Assembly (NCBI GenBank): GCA_030824555.1
Contig: JAVBXK010000057.1
Span: 1-64,000, forward strand
Direction: 5' to 3'
DNA: 64,000 nt
DNA from: a bacterium
GTDB lineage: Bacteria; Pseudomonadota; Gammaproteobacteria; Burkholderiales; Burkholderiaceae_C
Part shown: piece by piece, positions 18,160 to 28,330 of the stretch
Position numbering within the stretch: position 1 is the stretch's first letter
Layout of the letters: every line of letters starts with the position of its first letter
Position numbers and translations under genes: made by a program
The notes under the pieces: generated by a model
Told to the model about the DNA's origin: nothing
Databases searched by the model: none
The model's input: the letters and a program-made list of their open reading frames with translations, nothing else

Positions 18160-20856
18160 GTGAAACCTGACCGCCCTACATCCGCCGCTGCCCAGACATT
18201 GGACGTTACCGCCATGGATCAACTGACTGGCGGCGCCTTCACGGCCCCCACGACAGGCGAGCGCACAGCACGGGTGCGCGACTGGCTGGCCACGTCACCC
18301 AGTACGGACCTGATGGCCGATGTGTTTCGCGAACTCTCCCACCGCGACAAAGGCGCTGCACGCCCGCTGAAAGAAAAGTTGGACGATATCAAGCGCGCGC
18401 GCCTTCAAGATGGTCTGGTGGTGGAGTGGGCGCAAAAAGCCGAAACGCTGCTGGCCATGGAGCGCTGGAACGTGGCCGATGCCATGGCGTGGCAGCGTGA
18501 TGCTGCCAAGGCAGGCGCACCGCTGTCGCGCGAGCCGCTGGCAGGGCTGAAAGTGGCGCTGGCAGACCGGATCAAGGCTGTGGACGATTTGCAGCACCGC
18601 ATTCAGGTGGCACGTGAAGCTGCTGTGCTGCTGGCGCAGCGCATCGAAGTGCTGTCAACCAAACCGCTGGAAGATTCCACACAGGTCAGTCATTCGTTGG
18701 CTGAAGATGTGAATCAGTGGGCGGCCCAGGCACAAGCATTGGCCAACGAGCCGCAATGGCCCAGCATGGACGTGCGATTTGCCACCATGTTGGAAACCTC
18801 GCGCACGCAGTTGATGCTGGTGTGGGAAGCGTTCGACGCCGCCCTGAAGCAGGCCGTGGCCGCACAGACCGATGCCTCTGCCCCGCTGCCCGCTGTGCCC
18901 GTCTGGGCCGATGCCATTCGCTTGGCCCGGGGCGAGGCCGTGGCCGAGCGCCTGCCTGCAGGCATGTCGGCAGAAGACGTCGCCGCGGCCAAGGCCAAGG
19001 CAGCCCAGGCGCTGGCCGATGCGTCGGGCCGTCTGGCGGCCGAACTGGCCCAAGGGCACGGCAAAACCATCCCCAAGTTGGCGAACGAATTGCGCCATGC
19101 CTTGAAGGAACACGGCCGTTGGTTGGCACCGGAAGTCGAGGTGCCTGCACAAGCCTTGCTGGCGCAGGCTGGCGACATGGAAGGGTGGCAACGCTGGCGT
19201 GCAGACCAACTGCGCCAGGAACTGGTTGCCAAGGCCGAGGCACTCACCGCCGCACCGGATGGTCAGCGCATGGGTGGCCGCAAGATGCAAGAGGTGCTGC
19301 GTGCCCTGCGCGAGAGCTGGAAACAGGCCGACCATGGCGGTGCCCCCAACCACGCACTGTGGAAACGCTTTGACGAGGCCTGCAACCAGGCCCACAAGGT
19401 CGTGGAAGAGTGGTTGGGCAAGCTCAAGGCCGAGTCAGCCGCACACAAGGCCCAGCGCATGGCGCTGATCCAGGAAGTGCAAGCCTGGGCACAGGCCAAT
19501 CAAGCCAATACCGATTGGAAGGCCCATGCCCGCGAGCTGCACCGCTTTGCCGAAACCTGGCGCAACGCAGGCCACTTGAGCGAAAAACAGTTTGCTGACA
19601 TCCAGCCGCAATGGAAGGCGGCCATGGATCTGGCGCGTGCCCCGCTGGAAGCGGCCCAAACCGCCAACCTGGCGCAGCGCCACGCCTTGATCGAGCAAGC
19701 CGTGGCCCTGGGGGCTGCTGACGTGCTGCGCATGGACGCCGTGCGCGCGTTGCAACACGATTGGCAACACCTGGCACAGGCGGTGCCGCTGGAGCGGCGC
19801 CTGGAGCAAAAACTGTGGGATGCCTTCCGCAAACCTATCGACGATGCGTTTACCCGCAAAGACGCGGCACGCGCGCAGCAAGCGGCGGCCATGAGCGAGC
19901 ACGATCAACGCGTGGTGGCTGCTGCCCAGTCGCTGCAAGCGGCCATTCAAAGCCAGGACGCGCAGGCCATTCAGGCGGCCATGTCTGCACTGGAAAACGC
20001 CGCACACGATCAGACGGCCCCAGCGGCACTCATGCCGACTGCGCAGGCTTCGGCAGCGCCCGCCGCAGCAGCACAGGCCCATGGGGAAGTGGAAGCGGAA
20101 GCGTCTGATTCAGATCTAAATGAGGCTCTGACGCAATCTGGTGTGGATACTGATGCTACACAATCTTCTGGTTTGGCTGATGAGGCACCTGCTGCCAGGC
20201 CGGCTGCACCAGCTCGCAAAATCGTGGCAGTTCGTGGCGATGACCGCCCCGGCATGAAAAAAGCCGAACCCGCGCCCGCTGGTCGTCCGGGCCGCCATGG
20301 CGATTCGCGTCCGGGCGCGCAAGACCGCCCCCGCCGCGATGGCCCGCCCGGTCGCACCCCGTATGCACCCGCCGCTGATCGGGACCGTGGCCCTCGCTTG
20401 GGCGATGCGGCCTTCCGCGCGCGGCGCGATGCCATGGAACATGCACAGATGGCACTCAAGAAGCTGGCTGCGCAAGCCCATGGCCAGTCACTCACGCACC
20501 TGCTGGACGGCTGGAAAGCGCGCGACGCTGCACTGGTACCGCCTGCCGCTGAGCTGGGCGGGCGAGTGAATGCCTCTGCACGCCAAAGCTGGGTGCAGGC
20601 AGTGTCGGCACCCGCCAAGGGTGCAGTGGCCGACGAAGCCTTGTTGCGCCTTGAAATGGCGGCCGAGGTGCCGTCACCCGCTGCGCAGGTGGATGCCCGG
20701 CGTGCGCTGCAGTTGAAAATGCTCACCCGTCGCAACGACCCGACGCCCGCGCAAACCTGGCAACAGGATGCCGCACAGGTGTTCAGCGCCGAATGGGATG
20801 CAGAATCTGCCCGCCGCCTCCAGCACACGCTCAAGGTGCTGATGAAGAAGGTGTGA
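18160..20856 (+). CDS. DUF349 domain-containing protein, 898 residues
   Basis: This is a long, mostly helical, probably cytoplasmic protein with repeated DUF349 units. The diagnostic spaced tryptophans appear in successive segments from about residue 320 to 560 (ALRESWKQADHGG, FAETWRNAGHLSEKQF, LQHDWQHLAQ), each followed by W-K or W-D motifs about 20 residues on. An Ala/Pro/Arg-rich, probably disordered linker spans roughly residues 610-745, and a further helical domain ends LKVLMKKV. The start is a GTG at 18160; an ATG at 18214 (MDQLTGG) is an alternative. Related proteins occur across proteobacteria. The function is poorly defined, so I infer none. It is transcribed alone. Confidence 0.85.
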   Translation: MKPDRPTSAAAQTLDVTAMDQLTGGAFTAPTTGERTARVRDWLATSPSTDLMADVFRELSHRDKGAARPLKEKLDDIKRARLQDGLVVEWAQKAETLLAMERWNVADAMAWQRDAAKAGAPLSREPLAGLKVALADRIKAVDDLQHRIQVAREAAVLLAQRIEVLSTKPLEDSTQVSHSLAEDVNQWAAQAQALANEPQWPSMDVRFATMLETSRTQLMLVWEAFDAALKQAVAAQTDASAPLPAVPVWADAIRLARGEAVAERLPAGMSAEDVAAAKAKAAQALADASGRLAAELAQGHGKTIPKLANELRHALKEHGRWLAPEVEVPAQALLAQAGDMEGWQRWRADQLRQELVAKAEALTAAPDGQRMGGRKMQEVLRALRESWKQADHGGAPNHALWKRFDEACNQAHKVVEEWLGKLKAESAAHKAQRMALIQEVQAWAQANQANTDWKAHARELHRFAETWRNAGHLSEKQFADIQPQWKAAMDLARAPLEAAQTANLAQRHALIEQAVALGAADVLRMDAVRALQHDWQHLAQAVPLERRLEQKLWDAFRKPIDDAFTRKDAARAQQAAAMSEHDQRVVAAAQSLQAAIQSQDAQAIQAAMSALENAAHDQTAPAALMPTAQASAAPAAAAQAHGEVEAEASDSDLNEALTQSGVDTDATQSSGLADEAPAARPAAPARKIVAVRGDDRPGMKKAEPAPAGRPGRHGDSRPGAQDRPRRDGPPGRTPYAPAADRDRGPRLGDAAFRARRDAMEHAQMALKKLAAQAHGQSLTHLLDGWKARDAALVPPAAELGGRVNASARQSWVQAVSAPAKGAVADEALLRLEMAAEVPSPAAQVDARRALQLKMLTRRNDPTPAQTWQQDAAQVFSAEWDAESARRLQHTLKVLMKKV

Positions 20857-20904
20857 AAAAGAGCAGAGAAACTGAATAAAAACGGAGCGTACTTCGCTTG
20901 TATA

Positions 20905-21750
20905 TCAAGCGGTAGGCACTGTTTTTATGGTGAAAACAGGTGGCGCAGCCCACGCCGTCACCTCCGCCAGCACCTCCGCCGTATTGGCCCCGTCTTGCGC
21001 TCCCTGCCGAGCGCGCGATGCACACAACACCTGGAGCCGGGGCGGTTGGCTCTTCGCATCCCAGTCGCTCAGCACGCGCCGCGTCAGGCCGCCACCCAGA
21101 TGATGGGTGGCTGGCATGTGCGTGTGGCCGTGGATGAGCAGCGTGGCACCAGCGTTTTGCAGCAAGGCGGCTGCCGCCACGTTGTCAACGTCAATCCATG
21201 CTTGGCCACTGGCTTTGCGTTGCTCGCTGGCATCACGCATTTGCCGCGCCAGTGCCAGTCTGTCGGACAGTGGGCGGGCCAGGAAGGCTGTTTGCCAGGC
21301 TGGCGTGCGCACGTCGGCTCGGAAGGCTTGGTAAGGTTTGTCGGCCAGGCACAGGGCGTCGCCATGGCTCAGCACCCAGCGCTGGTCCCCCCAGTGCAAG
21401 GCGGTGGGGTCGGCCAGGCCGGTCATGCCTGAAGCGGCCAGCAGCGCTGGGCCCACCAAAAAATCGCGGTTGCCTGGCATGAAATACACCGGCATGCGCA
21501 GGCTGGTCTGGTGGATCACGTTGGCGCATTGCTGCCAGAACGCGCCGTGCGTGGGGTCGGCAAGCACATCGTCTCCCACCCAGACCTCGAACAGGTCGCC
21601 CAGGATGAACAGGGCATCCCACTGGGCTGACGCCATGCAGGCCTGCCACGCGCGAAAGGTGGCGGGCTCGGTCGGATGCAGGTGCAGGTCCGACATGAAC
21701 GCCAGCGTCCGCCAGCTGTCAGGCGCGGCGAGCACTGGCAGAGCAGTCAT
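20905..21750 (-). CDS. lpxH: UDP-2,3-diacylglucosamine diphosphatase
   Basis: LpxH hydrolyses UDP-2,3-diacylglucosamine to lipid X in lipid A synthesis, at the inner face of the cytoplasmic membrane. The 281-residue protein has the complete calcineurin-like metallophosphoesterase set: SDLHLHP (20-26), GDLFEVWVGDD, GNRDFLVG, HGDALCLADK and the terminal HGHTHMPATHHL. It is slightly longer than the usual 240-270 residues through its C-terminus. It begins three bases after the ppiB stop, forming a ppiA-ppiB-lpxH run that is common in this group. It converges on the DUF349 gene. Confidence 0.96.
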   Translation of the reverse strand: MTALPVLAAPDSWRTLAFMSDLHLHPTEPATFRAWQACMASAQWDALFILGDLFEVWVGDDVLADPTHGAFWQQCANVIHQTSLRMPVYFMPGNRDFLVGPALLAASGMTGLADPTALHWGDQRWVLSHGDALCLADKPYQAFRADVRTPAWQTAFLARPLSDRLALARQMRDASEQRKASGQAWIDVDNVAAAALLQNAGATLLIHGHTHMPATHHLGGGLTRRVLSDWDAKSQPPRLQVLCASRARQGAQDGANTAEVLAEVTAWAAPPVFTIKTVPTA

Positions 21751-21753
21751 CGG

Positions 21754-22263
21754 TCAGGCGAGGGCGACGGCTTTGGTGATGACCACGTCGGTTTTGGGCA
21801 CGTTCTCGTGGAAACCGCTGCGGCCGGTGGGTACTTTGCGGATGGCATCGACCACTTCTGTGCCCTTGACCACTTTGCCAAACACGGCATAGCCCCAGCC
21901 GCTGCCGGTGGGAGAGGTGTGGTTCAGGAAGCCGTTGTCCGTCACGTTGATGAAGAACTGCGCCGTGGCCGAGTGGGGGTCGTTGGTGCGGGCCATGGCC
22001 ACGGTGTAGTTGTCGTTCTTCAGGCCGTTGTTGGCTTCGTTGTCGATGGGGGCATCGGTGCCCTTTTGCTTCATGCCCGGCTCGAAGCCACCACACTGGA
22101 TCATGAAGCCGTCCATCACGCGGTGAAAAATGGTGTTGTCATAGTGGCCTTTGGCCACGTAAGACAGGAAGTTGGCGGCTGACTTGGGTGCTTTCTCCGC
22201 ATTCAGTTCGATGGTGATGACGCCGTGGTCGGCGATGTGCAGTTCGACTTGTGGGTTGCTCAT
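21754..22263 (-). CDS. ppiB: cytoplasmic cyclophilin peptidyl-prolyl isomerase
   Basis: PpiB is a cyclophilin-type cis-trans prolyl isomerase. The 169-residue protein lacks a signal peptide (it starts [10 protein letters not shown]), so it acts in the cytoplasm. Core motifs are present: [15 protein letters not shown] with the catalytic Arg, [14 protein letters not shown] and [11 protein letters not shown]. It is three bases from both ppiA upstream and lpxH downstream, so the three are one transcript. Confidence 0.97.
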   Translation of the reverse strand: MSNPQVELHIADHGVITIELNAEKAPKSAANFLSYVAKGHYDNTIFHRVMDGFMIQCGGFEPGMKQKGTDAPIDNEANNGLKNDNYTVAMARTNDPHSATAQFFINVTDNGFLNHTSPTGSGWGYAVFGKVVKGTEVVDAIRKVPTGRSGFHENVPKTDVVITKAVALA

Positions 22264-22266
22264 GGT

Positions 22267-22968
22267 TCAGTTCTCCAGGGTGGCTTTGTTGATGAGGATG
22301 GGGGTTTTGGGTACGTCTGACGGGAACGGTCCGCCTGCGCCGGTGGGGGTGGCTTTGATTTTGTTGACCACATCCATGCCAGCGATGACCTTGCCGAATA
22401 CGGTGTAGCCAAAAAGCTGGGGGGCAGACATCAATGCGGCGCGTGGCGTGTTTTCATACACGCGGCCCTGGTACTCGAACTTGGGTACCGGGTCACCAGG
22501 TGGAATGACCACCGGGTCCAGGAAGGCGTTGTCTTTCACGTTGATGAAGAACTGCGAAGAAGCTGACTGAGGGTCATTGGTGCGCGCCATGGCCACCGTG
22601 CCCACCACGTTGCGCATGCCACCCTTGGCAAGGGCTTCGCGGCCTTCGTGGGCGACCGGCGACCGGGTCTTTTTCTGCACATAGCCGGTGTCGAAACCAC
22701 CGCCTTGCACCATGAAGTTTTCGATCACGCGGTGAAAAACGGTGCCGTCGTAGTGCTTGTCTTTCACGTATTGAACAAAGTTTTCAACCGTTTTGGGTGC
22801 CTGGTCAGGGTGCAGCTCCAGCGTGATGTCGCCAGCCGAGGTGGCCAGCTTCACACGCACAGGGTCGGCGGCCATGGCAGGGGCCCATGCAGCACATAGG
22901 GAGGCCATCGCCAGGGCGCCATTGATCAGGTGACGGCGGGCCCGTGCGCGGGGAAGCAGGTGGGTCAT
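22267..22968 (-). CDS. ppiA: periplasmic cyclophilin peptidyl-prolyl isomerase
   Basis: This is a cyclophilin with an export signal. The first ~34 residues are basic then hydrophobic (RRHLINGALAMASLCAAWAPAMAAD), with probable cleavage after AMA. The enzyme domain follows, with FHRVIENFMVQGGGFD, NDPQSASSQFFINV and GYTVFGKVIAGMDV. A 20-residue stretch around VIPPGDPVPKFEYQGRVYE is longer than in the cytoplasmic paralogue next door. The 233-residue gene and ppiB form an adjacent pair, presumably an old duplication. Confidence 0.96.
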   Translation of the reverse strand: MTHLLPRARARRHLINGALAMASLCAAWAPAMAADPVRVKLATSAGDITLELHPDQAPKTVENFVQYVKDKHYDGTVFHRVIENFMVQGGGFDTGYVQKKTRSPVAHEGREALAKGGMRNVVGTVAMARTNDPQSASSQFFINVKDNAFLDPVVIPPGDPVPKFEYQGRVYENTPRAALMSAPQLFGYTVFGKVIAGMDVVNKIKATPTGAGGPFPSDVPKTPILINKATLEN

Positions 22969-23009
22969 GGTGTGTCGGTGGATGGATGTATTGTTATGTC
23001 AAGGAGATC

Positions 23010-24872
23010 TCAGTGCGAACCGATGCTTTCCTGGGTGATGCGCCACTCGTTGCCGCGTTTGATCAGCTTCAGCGTCTTGCGGCCAGATACGTTCAACTGG
23101 TCCGCCTGGTAACTCTGCAGGAAGGTGGCAGTGGCCTGGTTCCCACTGACCTTGACTTGCACGTTGCTCAGGTTGACCGCTATTTTCGACTTGTAGACGA
23201 TGCGGTCTGTCCGGTCTTTTTCCCATGCCTTGCGGCCCATGCCGTTAGGCGGGTTGAAGGTACTGTCATAAGCGTTCAGGTAGCCGTACATGTTTTTCTG
23301 GCTCCACGCCTTGGCCCAAGCTTGAACGGATTGTTTCGCGCGTTCCTGATCGGCTGACTGGGTGTTGGCCTCGGCTTGTTTGGTTGGCCTGAGGTCGGCT
23401 GTTTTGGTTTGCTTGTCGCCTTTGGCCGCAGCAGGCTTGCTGCTGTCTGCACTGGCCACCTGTACCTCACGCGGTGGTGGGCGCTTGAGCAACGGCGACG
23501 GCGTGCCGGCAATCACGGTGTCCTGCAGCAATTGCCAGCGGTCCGTCTGCTTCAACCAGTATTGACGGCGGGTCACGCCACTGGCAGCACCGTCCACAGT
23601 CTCGTCAAACGTGGCCACCATGCTGACATCGGGAAACCTGGATTGCAGCAGCGATACGTTGGCCACACCCAACTTGACGTGATGTGCCACAGTCAGATCA
23701 ATCGGCACAGGTTGGCCATTGCCCAGGCTTTTGGGGCCGGGTTGGCCAAAGGTCTGGGTCAGCTCCAACGGGGAAAGCGTGCTGCGCGCCTCTTGCCAGC
23801 GGGTCAACACCGTTTCAAACGCCGAGCGATCGGCCGTCAGCACCTGGGCATCGACCCATTGCAACTGTTCGGCAATCACCACGGGCGTGGTACGGGGAGA
23901 CACGGTGGCCAGCAGCTTTTGCATGTCGGGGTTTGAAACCACCACGCAACCATCAGATGCCAGCGGGGCCCTCACAAACTGATCGGGTGGCGTGCCATGC
24001 AGCCAGATGCCACTGCCCGTGCGCCCTTTGTGGTTGTCGAACGCATTGGGGTAGTTGATGGGCAGTGCGCCTGCACCGTAGAACGCAGGCAAGGATTTGC
24101 GATCTTTGGCAGCTGTGATGTAGTAGTTGCCCAGTGGAGTGCGGCCATCACCCTCCAGCCGTTTGTCGATGCCCGACTTGCCCACAGAAATGAAAAAATC
24201 AGCGATCAATTGCAGGTTGGGCGGTGCTTTGCTATCGGCCGCCGCAGGTGACTTGTTTTCGAACAGGTACAACCTGCTGTGAGAGGCGTCGATGGCAATC
24301 GCGTGTCGGCTGCCGGGAGCCAGCGCCACAAACTGATGGGGAATGGTGCCGGGCAAGGGCCGATTGCGCAGCGCATCCAGTCGCTTGCGAGACTCGGCGC
24401 GCAAACTGAGCAGTTGCGCATGTGTGGTGTCGGAGGCAGGCGCATCCGGCCGGTACCGCAGGCGAAGGAGATCGCCGTGCACCAGTTGCGCCAGCTGGAA
24501 GTTGGGTTGATCCTGTACCAGCGCTTGTGACTTGATCAGCGCTGCGTGAAACTGCCCCTGCTCGATGAGCGCATAAATGGCAATCAGCCGGGTCTCGGCA
24601 TTTTCAGGCCCCAGGCTGGTGGTGTTAAGCAGTTGCGTGGCCGACGTGGCCGGTACGTCGGCATCTGTCGATGGCTCGGGGAGCGGCGTGGCCACGCCGC
24701 GTGGCGTTGATCCGTTGGCACCTGCACGCGAGGTGTCGTTTTGGGTCGAGGTAATGGGTGATTTGCCCAGAACGCCTCGTATCCAGCGCAGTGACGGTGG
24801 CCCAAGGTAGGACGCAACAGCCGCCAGCAGGGCCAAGGCCAGGGCAAAACCAAGCAGAAACTTTCGGGTCAA
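23010..24872 (-). CDS. L,D-transpeptidase (YkuD) with a C-terminal NTF2-like domain
   Basis: This is a secreted cell-wall enzyme of the ErfK/YbiS/YcfS (YkuD) family, which cross-links peptidoglycan or attaches proteins to it through diaminopimelate. The 620-residue product starts at a TTG and has an N-terminal membrane or signal segment (FLLGFALALALLAAVASYL). The catalytic domain covers roughly residues 200-340, with the HGTPPDQF histidine (about 291) and the SDGCVVVSNPDM nucleophilic Cys (about 309). After a Lys/Pro-rich linker, residues 515-620 form an NTF2-like module that is clearly homologous to the end of the neighbouring TPR protein. Its substrate is unknown. Confidence 0.88.
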   Translation of the reverse strand: MTRKFLLGFALALALLAAVASYLGPPSLRWIRGVLGKSPITSTQNDTSRAGANGSTPRGVATPLPEPSTDADVPATSATQLLNTTSLGPENAETRLIAIYALIEQGQFHAALIKSQALVQDQPNFQLAQLVHGDLLRLRYRPDAPASDTTHAQLLSLRAESRKRLDALRNRPLPGTIPHQFVALAPGSRHAIAIDASHSRLYLFENKSPAAADSKAPPNLQLIADFFISVGKSGIDKRLEGDGRTPLGNYYITAAKDRKSLPAFYGAGALPINYPNAFDNHKGRTGSGIWLHGTPPDQFVRAPLASDGCVVVSNPDMQKLLATVSPRTTPVVIAEQLQWVDAQVLTADRSAFETVLTRWQEARSTLSPLELTQTFGQPGPKSLGNGQPVPIDLTVAHHVKLGVANVSLLQSRFPDVSMVATFDETVDGAASGVTRRQYWLKQTDRWQLLQDTVIAGTPSPLLKRPPPREVQVASADSSKPAAAKGDKQTKTADLRPTKQAEANTQSADQERAKQSVQAWAKAWSQKNMYGYLNAYDSTFNPPNGMGRKAWEKDRTDRIVYKSKIAVNLSNVQVKVSGNQATATFLQSYQADQLNVSGRKTLKLIKRGNEWRITQESIGSH

Positions 24873-24985
24873 TTGCGTGCAGACAAAGTGAATCGACCCG
24901 GTGATGGGGCCGTTGGAAAGCGGGCGGGGCAGGTCAACTGGTTAAGGTGTGACCAAAGCGGACAAAGTTCCGCTTGGAGGCGCCG

Positions 24986-25987
24986 TTATCCGCCGGTGCT
25001 TTCCTTGGTGATGAGCCAACGGCCGTTTTCCTTGGTCATTTCAAGTGTTTTTCGGCTGTTGGACACCAAGCTGCCTGCTTTGTAGTGTTGACGGAACACA
25101 GCTGTGGCCTTGGTGTCAGACGCCTGAACATCGAAATCGGCAACATCCACAGCGATGCTGCCTTTTGAAGTGATGCGTGTGCGTCGTTCCTGCTCCCAGT
25201 CTTTTCGGGTTTTGCCATTGCCGGGCGCAAAGCTGGTGCTGTACGCGCTGAGGTAGCCGTTCATGTTTTTTGTCGACCAAGCCTTGGCCCAATCTTGCAC
25301 AGCCGCCACCACATCCGGGTGTGCTGTGCCTGCGGCAGGTGCTGCCTTTTCGGGGGCTGGCGCAGCGGGTGCCGCAGACGCTTTGGCGGCAGCCCCAGCA
25401 GCAACAGGCGCAGTGATGGCAGGCGTTGCTGACGGTTTCACGCCGCGTGCATCGGGTGCAAACAGGTTTCGAATCAGTGCAAGTTTGGGTGGCACGCCTG
25501 CATTGCTGCCGTCGAGTTGCAGCGCCTTGCTGTACGCCTGGCTGGCGAGCTTGGCGTAGACATCGCCCAGATTTTCGTGGGCCGTTGCGTAGCTGGGGTT
25601 GGTGCGAATGGCCATTTCCAAGGCAATGCGGGCCTTGTCGAACTGGCTTTGCCCTGCATACAACACAGCAAGGTTGTTATAGGGCTCAGGCAATTCAGGG
25701 AATTCTTCGGTCAGCTTCACAAATGTTGCGATGGCGTCGGCAGACTTGCCGGTCTCCGCCAGGATGACGCCTTTCAGGAACCGCATCTGCGGATCCCGGG
25801 GTTTGGCTGCCAAGTATTGCTCAGCCTTGTTCAAGGCTTCCGCCGTTTGCCCGGCTCTGACGAGCTTGTTGACATCTGCATAGTCATCTGCCTGCGCAAT
25901 GGGTGCCCAGAGGGCGGCGGTCAGCACACACAACGCCATAGGCATGTTCAGCGAACGCTTGTAGGAGATGCGGGCAATTGGCTGCAT
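24986..25987 (-). CDS. secreted TPR protein with a C-terminal NTF2-like domain
   Basis: This 333-residue protein has a signal peptide (MALCVLTAALWAPIAQA, cleavage before DDYADV). Tetratricopeptide-like repeats follow over about residues 38-190, with the motifs GQTAEALNKAEQYLAAKP, ELPEPYNNLAVLYAGQ and NPSYATAHENLGDVYAK. After an Ala/Pro linker (200-240), the last 105 residues match the end of the adjacent L,D-transpeptidase: WAKAWSTKNMNGYLSAY here, WAKAWSQKNMYGYLNAY there. The two genes lie 113 bases apart on one strand. I infer joint work at the cell wall; no enzymatic motif is visible here. Confidence 0.85.
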   Translation of the reverse strand: MQPIARISYKRSLNMPMALCVLTAALWAPIAQADDYADVNKLVRAGQTAEALNKAEQYLAAKPRDPQMRFLKGVILAETGKSADAIATFVKLTEEFPELPEPYNNLAVLYAGQSQFDKARIALEMAIRTNPSYATAHENLGDVYAKLASQAYSKALQLDGSNAGVPPKLALIRNLFAPDARGVKPSATPAITAPVAAGAAAKASAAPAAPAPEKAAPAAGTAHPDVVAAVQDWAKAWSTKNMNGYLSAYSTSFAPGNGKTRKDWEQERRTRITSKGSIAVDVADFDVQASDTKATAVFRQHYKAGSLVSNSRKTLEMTKENGRWLITKESTGG

Positions 25988-26240
25988 GTTGGCGTGTGAG
26001 TCAAGGGTTTACGGTGTGCTGTGCAGGCGCTCAGGGATGCATTTGCATGCGATGCGAACGACCAGCCCGATATACTGATTCATTGTATCTGAGGGGTCCA
26101 TCTCAGCCGGTGCTGCCGTGATCAGTACGCAGCGACGCGTGCAGCAGCGTTGTTTTTTGCATCGATTCCCCGTCTACTCCATTGCCCCACCCCCCACAGC
26201 CTGTTGCATGACAACGGGCCTTTTTTGACTTGTACAGCCG

Positions 26241-27617
26241 ATGAGTTTGCGTATTTACAACTCGCTTTCCCGACAGAGCGAGGCTTTTCAACCACTGGAG
26301 CCTGGTCACGTGCGGATGTACGTGTGTGGCATGACGGTTTACGACCTGTGTCACCTGGGGCATGCGCGGTCCATGGTGGCTTTCGACGTGGTTCAGCGGT
26401 GGTTGAAGGCATCGGGTTTTCGTGTGACCTATGTCCGCAACATCACCGACATAGACGACAAGATCATCCGACGCTCTGTCGAGAACGGCGAAAGCATCCG
26501 CAGCCTGACCGATCGCATGATCCAGGCGCTGCGTGACGATGCGGATGCCTTGGGCATACAACGCCCCGATCATGAGCCGCGTGCGACGGAATACGTCGAC
26601 GACATGCTGTCCATCATCGCCAAGCTGGAAACCAAGGGCTTGGCCTACCGCACGCCGGATGGCGACGTGAACTACGCTGTCCGTGGCTTCGACGGCTATG
26701 GCAAGTTGGGCGGGAAGAGTCTCGACGAGCTGCGGGCTGGCGAACGCGTGGCCGTTGCTGACGGCAAGCATGATCCACTTGACTTTGTGCTCTGGAAATC
26801 AGCCAAACCAGCCGAGCCCGACGACGCCAAGTGGTCCAGCGCGTACGGCACGGGGCGGCCAGGTTGGCACATCGAGTGCTCGGCCATGAGTTGCCGACTG
26901 CTGGGTGAGAGTTTCGACATCCATGGTGGCGGCGCTGACCTGCAGTTTCCGCACCATGAAAACGAAATCGCACAGTCCGAAGGTGCTTCAGGCAAACCGC
27001 TGGCACGTGTGTGGATGCACAATGGTTTTGTGCGCATCGACAACGAAAAAATGTCGAAGAGTCTGGGCAACTTTTTCACCATTCGCCAGGTGATTGACAC
27101 CTACGATGCTGAAACCGTACGTTTTTTCATCATCCGTGCGCATTACCGCAGTGCTTTGAATTACAGCGATGCCCACCTGGACGACGCCAGACTGTCCCTC
27201 AAGCGCCTCTATTTGGCGTTGTCATTGTTTGATGACGTGCCCGCCACGTCACCAGACTGGCTGAGCGAATCTGGCCTGCGTTTCAAAGCGGCGATGGACG
27301 ATGATTTCGCCACGCCAGAGGCCGTTGCCGTGCTGTTCGAGCTGGCTGCCGAGGTCAACCGGACGCGCGCCGCTTCGGTGGCCGCACAGTTGAAGGCGCT
27401 GGGTGGCGTGCTGGGGGTGTTGCAGCAACACCCCGCTACGTACCTGCAGGCGGGCAAGGGGCTGGACGAGGCGGCCATTCTTGCCTTCATCGACGAGCGG
27501 CACCAGGCCAAGCAAAACAAGGATTTCGCCCGTGCCGACCAGATTCGCAAAGACTTGCTGGCAAACGGTGTCGTGTTGAAAGACTCGGCCCAAGGTACCA
27601 CGTGGGAGCGCGTGTGA
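26241..27617 (+). CDS. cysS: cysteinyl-tRNA synthetase
   Basis: CysS charges tRNA-Cys with cysteine. The 458-residue protein begins MSLRIYNSL. It has the zinc-binding Cys in YVCGMTVYD, the class I HIGH-type sequence [12 protein letters not shown], the [10 protein letters not shown] and [10 protein letters not shown] motifs that complete the zinc site, and KMSKSLGNF near residue 270. It ends with the usual anticodon-binding helices ([16 protein letters not shown]). It is the first gene of a plus-strand run leading to accA and tilS. It overlaps the following glycosylase start by four bases (GTGA). Confidence 0.98.
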   Translation: MSLRIYNSLSRQSEAFQPLEPGHVRMYVCGMTVYDLCHLGHARSMVAFDVVQRWLKASGFRVTYVRNITDIDDKIIRRSVENGESIRSLTDRMIQALRDDADALGIQRPDHEPRATEYVDDMLSIIAKLETKGLAYRTPDGDVNYAVRGFDGYGKLGGKSLDELRAGERVAVADGKHDPLDFVLWKSAKPAEPDDAKWSSAYGTGRPGWHIECSAMSCRLLGESFDIHGGGADLQFPHHENEIAQSEGASGKPLARVWMHNGFVRIDNEKMSKSLGNFFTIRQVIDTYDAETVRFFIIRAHYRSALNYSDAHLDDARLSLKRLYLALSLFDDVPATSPDWLSESGLRFKAAMDDDFATPEAVAVLFELAAEVNRTRAASVAAQLKALGGVLGVLQQHPATYLQAGKGLDEAAILAFIDERHQAKQNKDFARADQIRKDLLANGVVLKDSAQGTTWERV

Positions 27618-28264
27618 CGCAAATTGCCCTTGCCACCCCGGACGTGGCCGCCCCCGCCTATTGGCAAGATGCGTGCAAGCACCTTGCCAAACGCGACCGG
27701 GTGATGAAAAAGCTGATTCAGACGTTTCAGGGCAGCTACCTGCAGTCCCGTGGCAACGCGTTCACCACACTGGCCCGCAGCGTCGTCGGCCAGCAGATTT
27801 CAGTGAAGGCCGCTCAGTCGGTCTGGAACCGCTTTGAAGCGCTGACGCCTTCGCTGTCTCCCGACGCGGTGCTCAAACTGCGCGTAGACGACATGCGTGC
27901 GGCGGGCCTGAGCGCCCGCAAGGTCGAATACCTGGTAGACCTGTCGCTGCATTTTTCTTCCGACGCACTGCATGTGGATGCCTGGAGCAGCATGGCAGAC
28001 GAGGCCATCATCCAGGAACTGGTGGCCATTCGGGGCATAGGCCGCTGGACAGCAGAGATGTTCCTCATTTTTCACCTGATGCGGCCCAATGTGTTGCCTG
28101 TGGACGATGTCGGACTCATCAACGGCATCAGTTCTGCCTACTACTCAGGTGAACCCGTCAGCCGCAGCGACGTGAAGGAGCTGGCGGTGTCGTGGGCTCC
28201 CTACTCAACCGTCGCAACTTGGTATATTTGGCGATCGCTTGACCCCGTGCCTGTGAATTATTGA
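27614..28264 (+). CDS. AlkA-type DNA-3-methyladenine glycosylase
   Basis: This is a base-excision repair glycosylase of the HhH-GPD superfamily that removes alkylated purines. The 216-residue protein is short and lacks the N-terminal AlkA domain of E. coli, resembling the Mag-type enzymes. The helix-hairpin-helix [18 protein letters not shown] is followed by the LPVDDVGL segment with the catalytic aspartate. I start it at the GTG that overlaps the cysS stop, since the four codons upstream lie inside cysS. Its final residues ([17 protein letters not shown]) match the family. Confidence 0.9.
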   Translation: MTQIALATPDVAAPAYWQDACKHLAKRDRVMKKLIQTFQGSYLQSRGNAFTTLARSVVGQQISVKAAQSVWNRFEALTPSLSPDAVLKLRVDDMRAAGLSARKVEYLVDLSLHFSSDALHVDAWSSMADEAIIQELVAIRGIGRWTAEMFLIFHLMRPNVLPVDDVGLINGISSAYYSGEPVSRSDVKELAVSWAPYSTVATWYIWRSLDPVPVNY

Positions 28265-28330
28265 TGTGGGCCTTGGCCCCACGCCGTCGTTTCAAGTCTG
28301 GTACGCCAGACAACTGACAGGAGTTTCATT

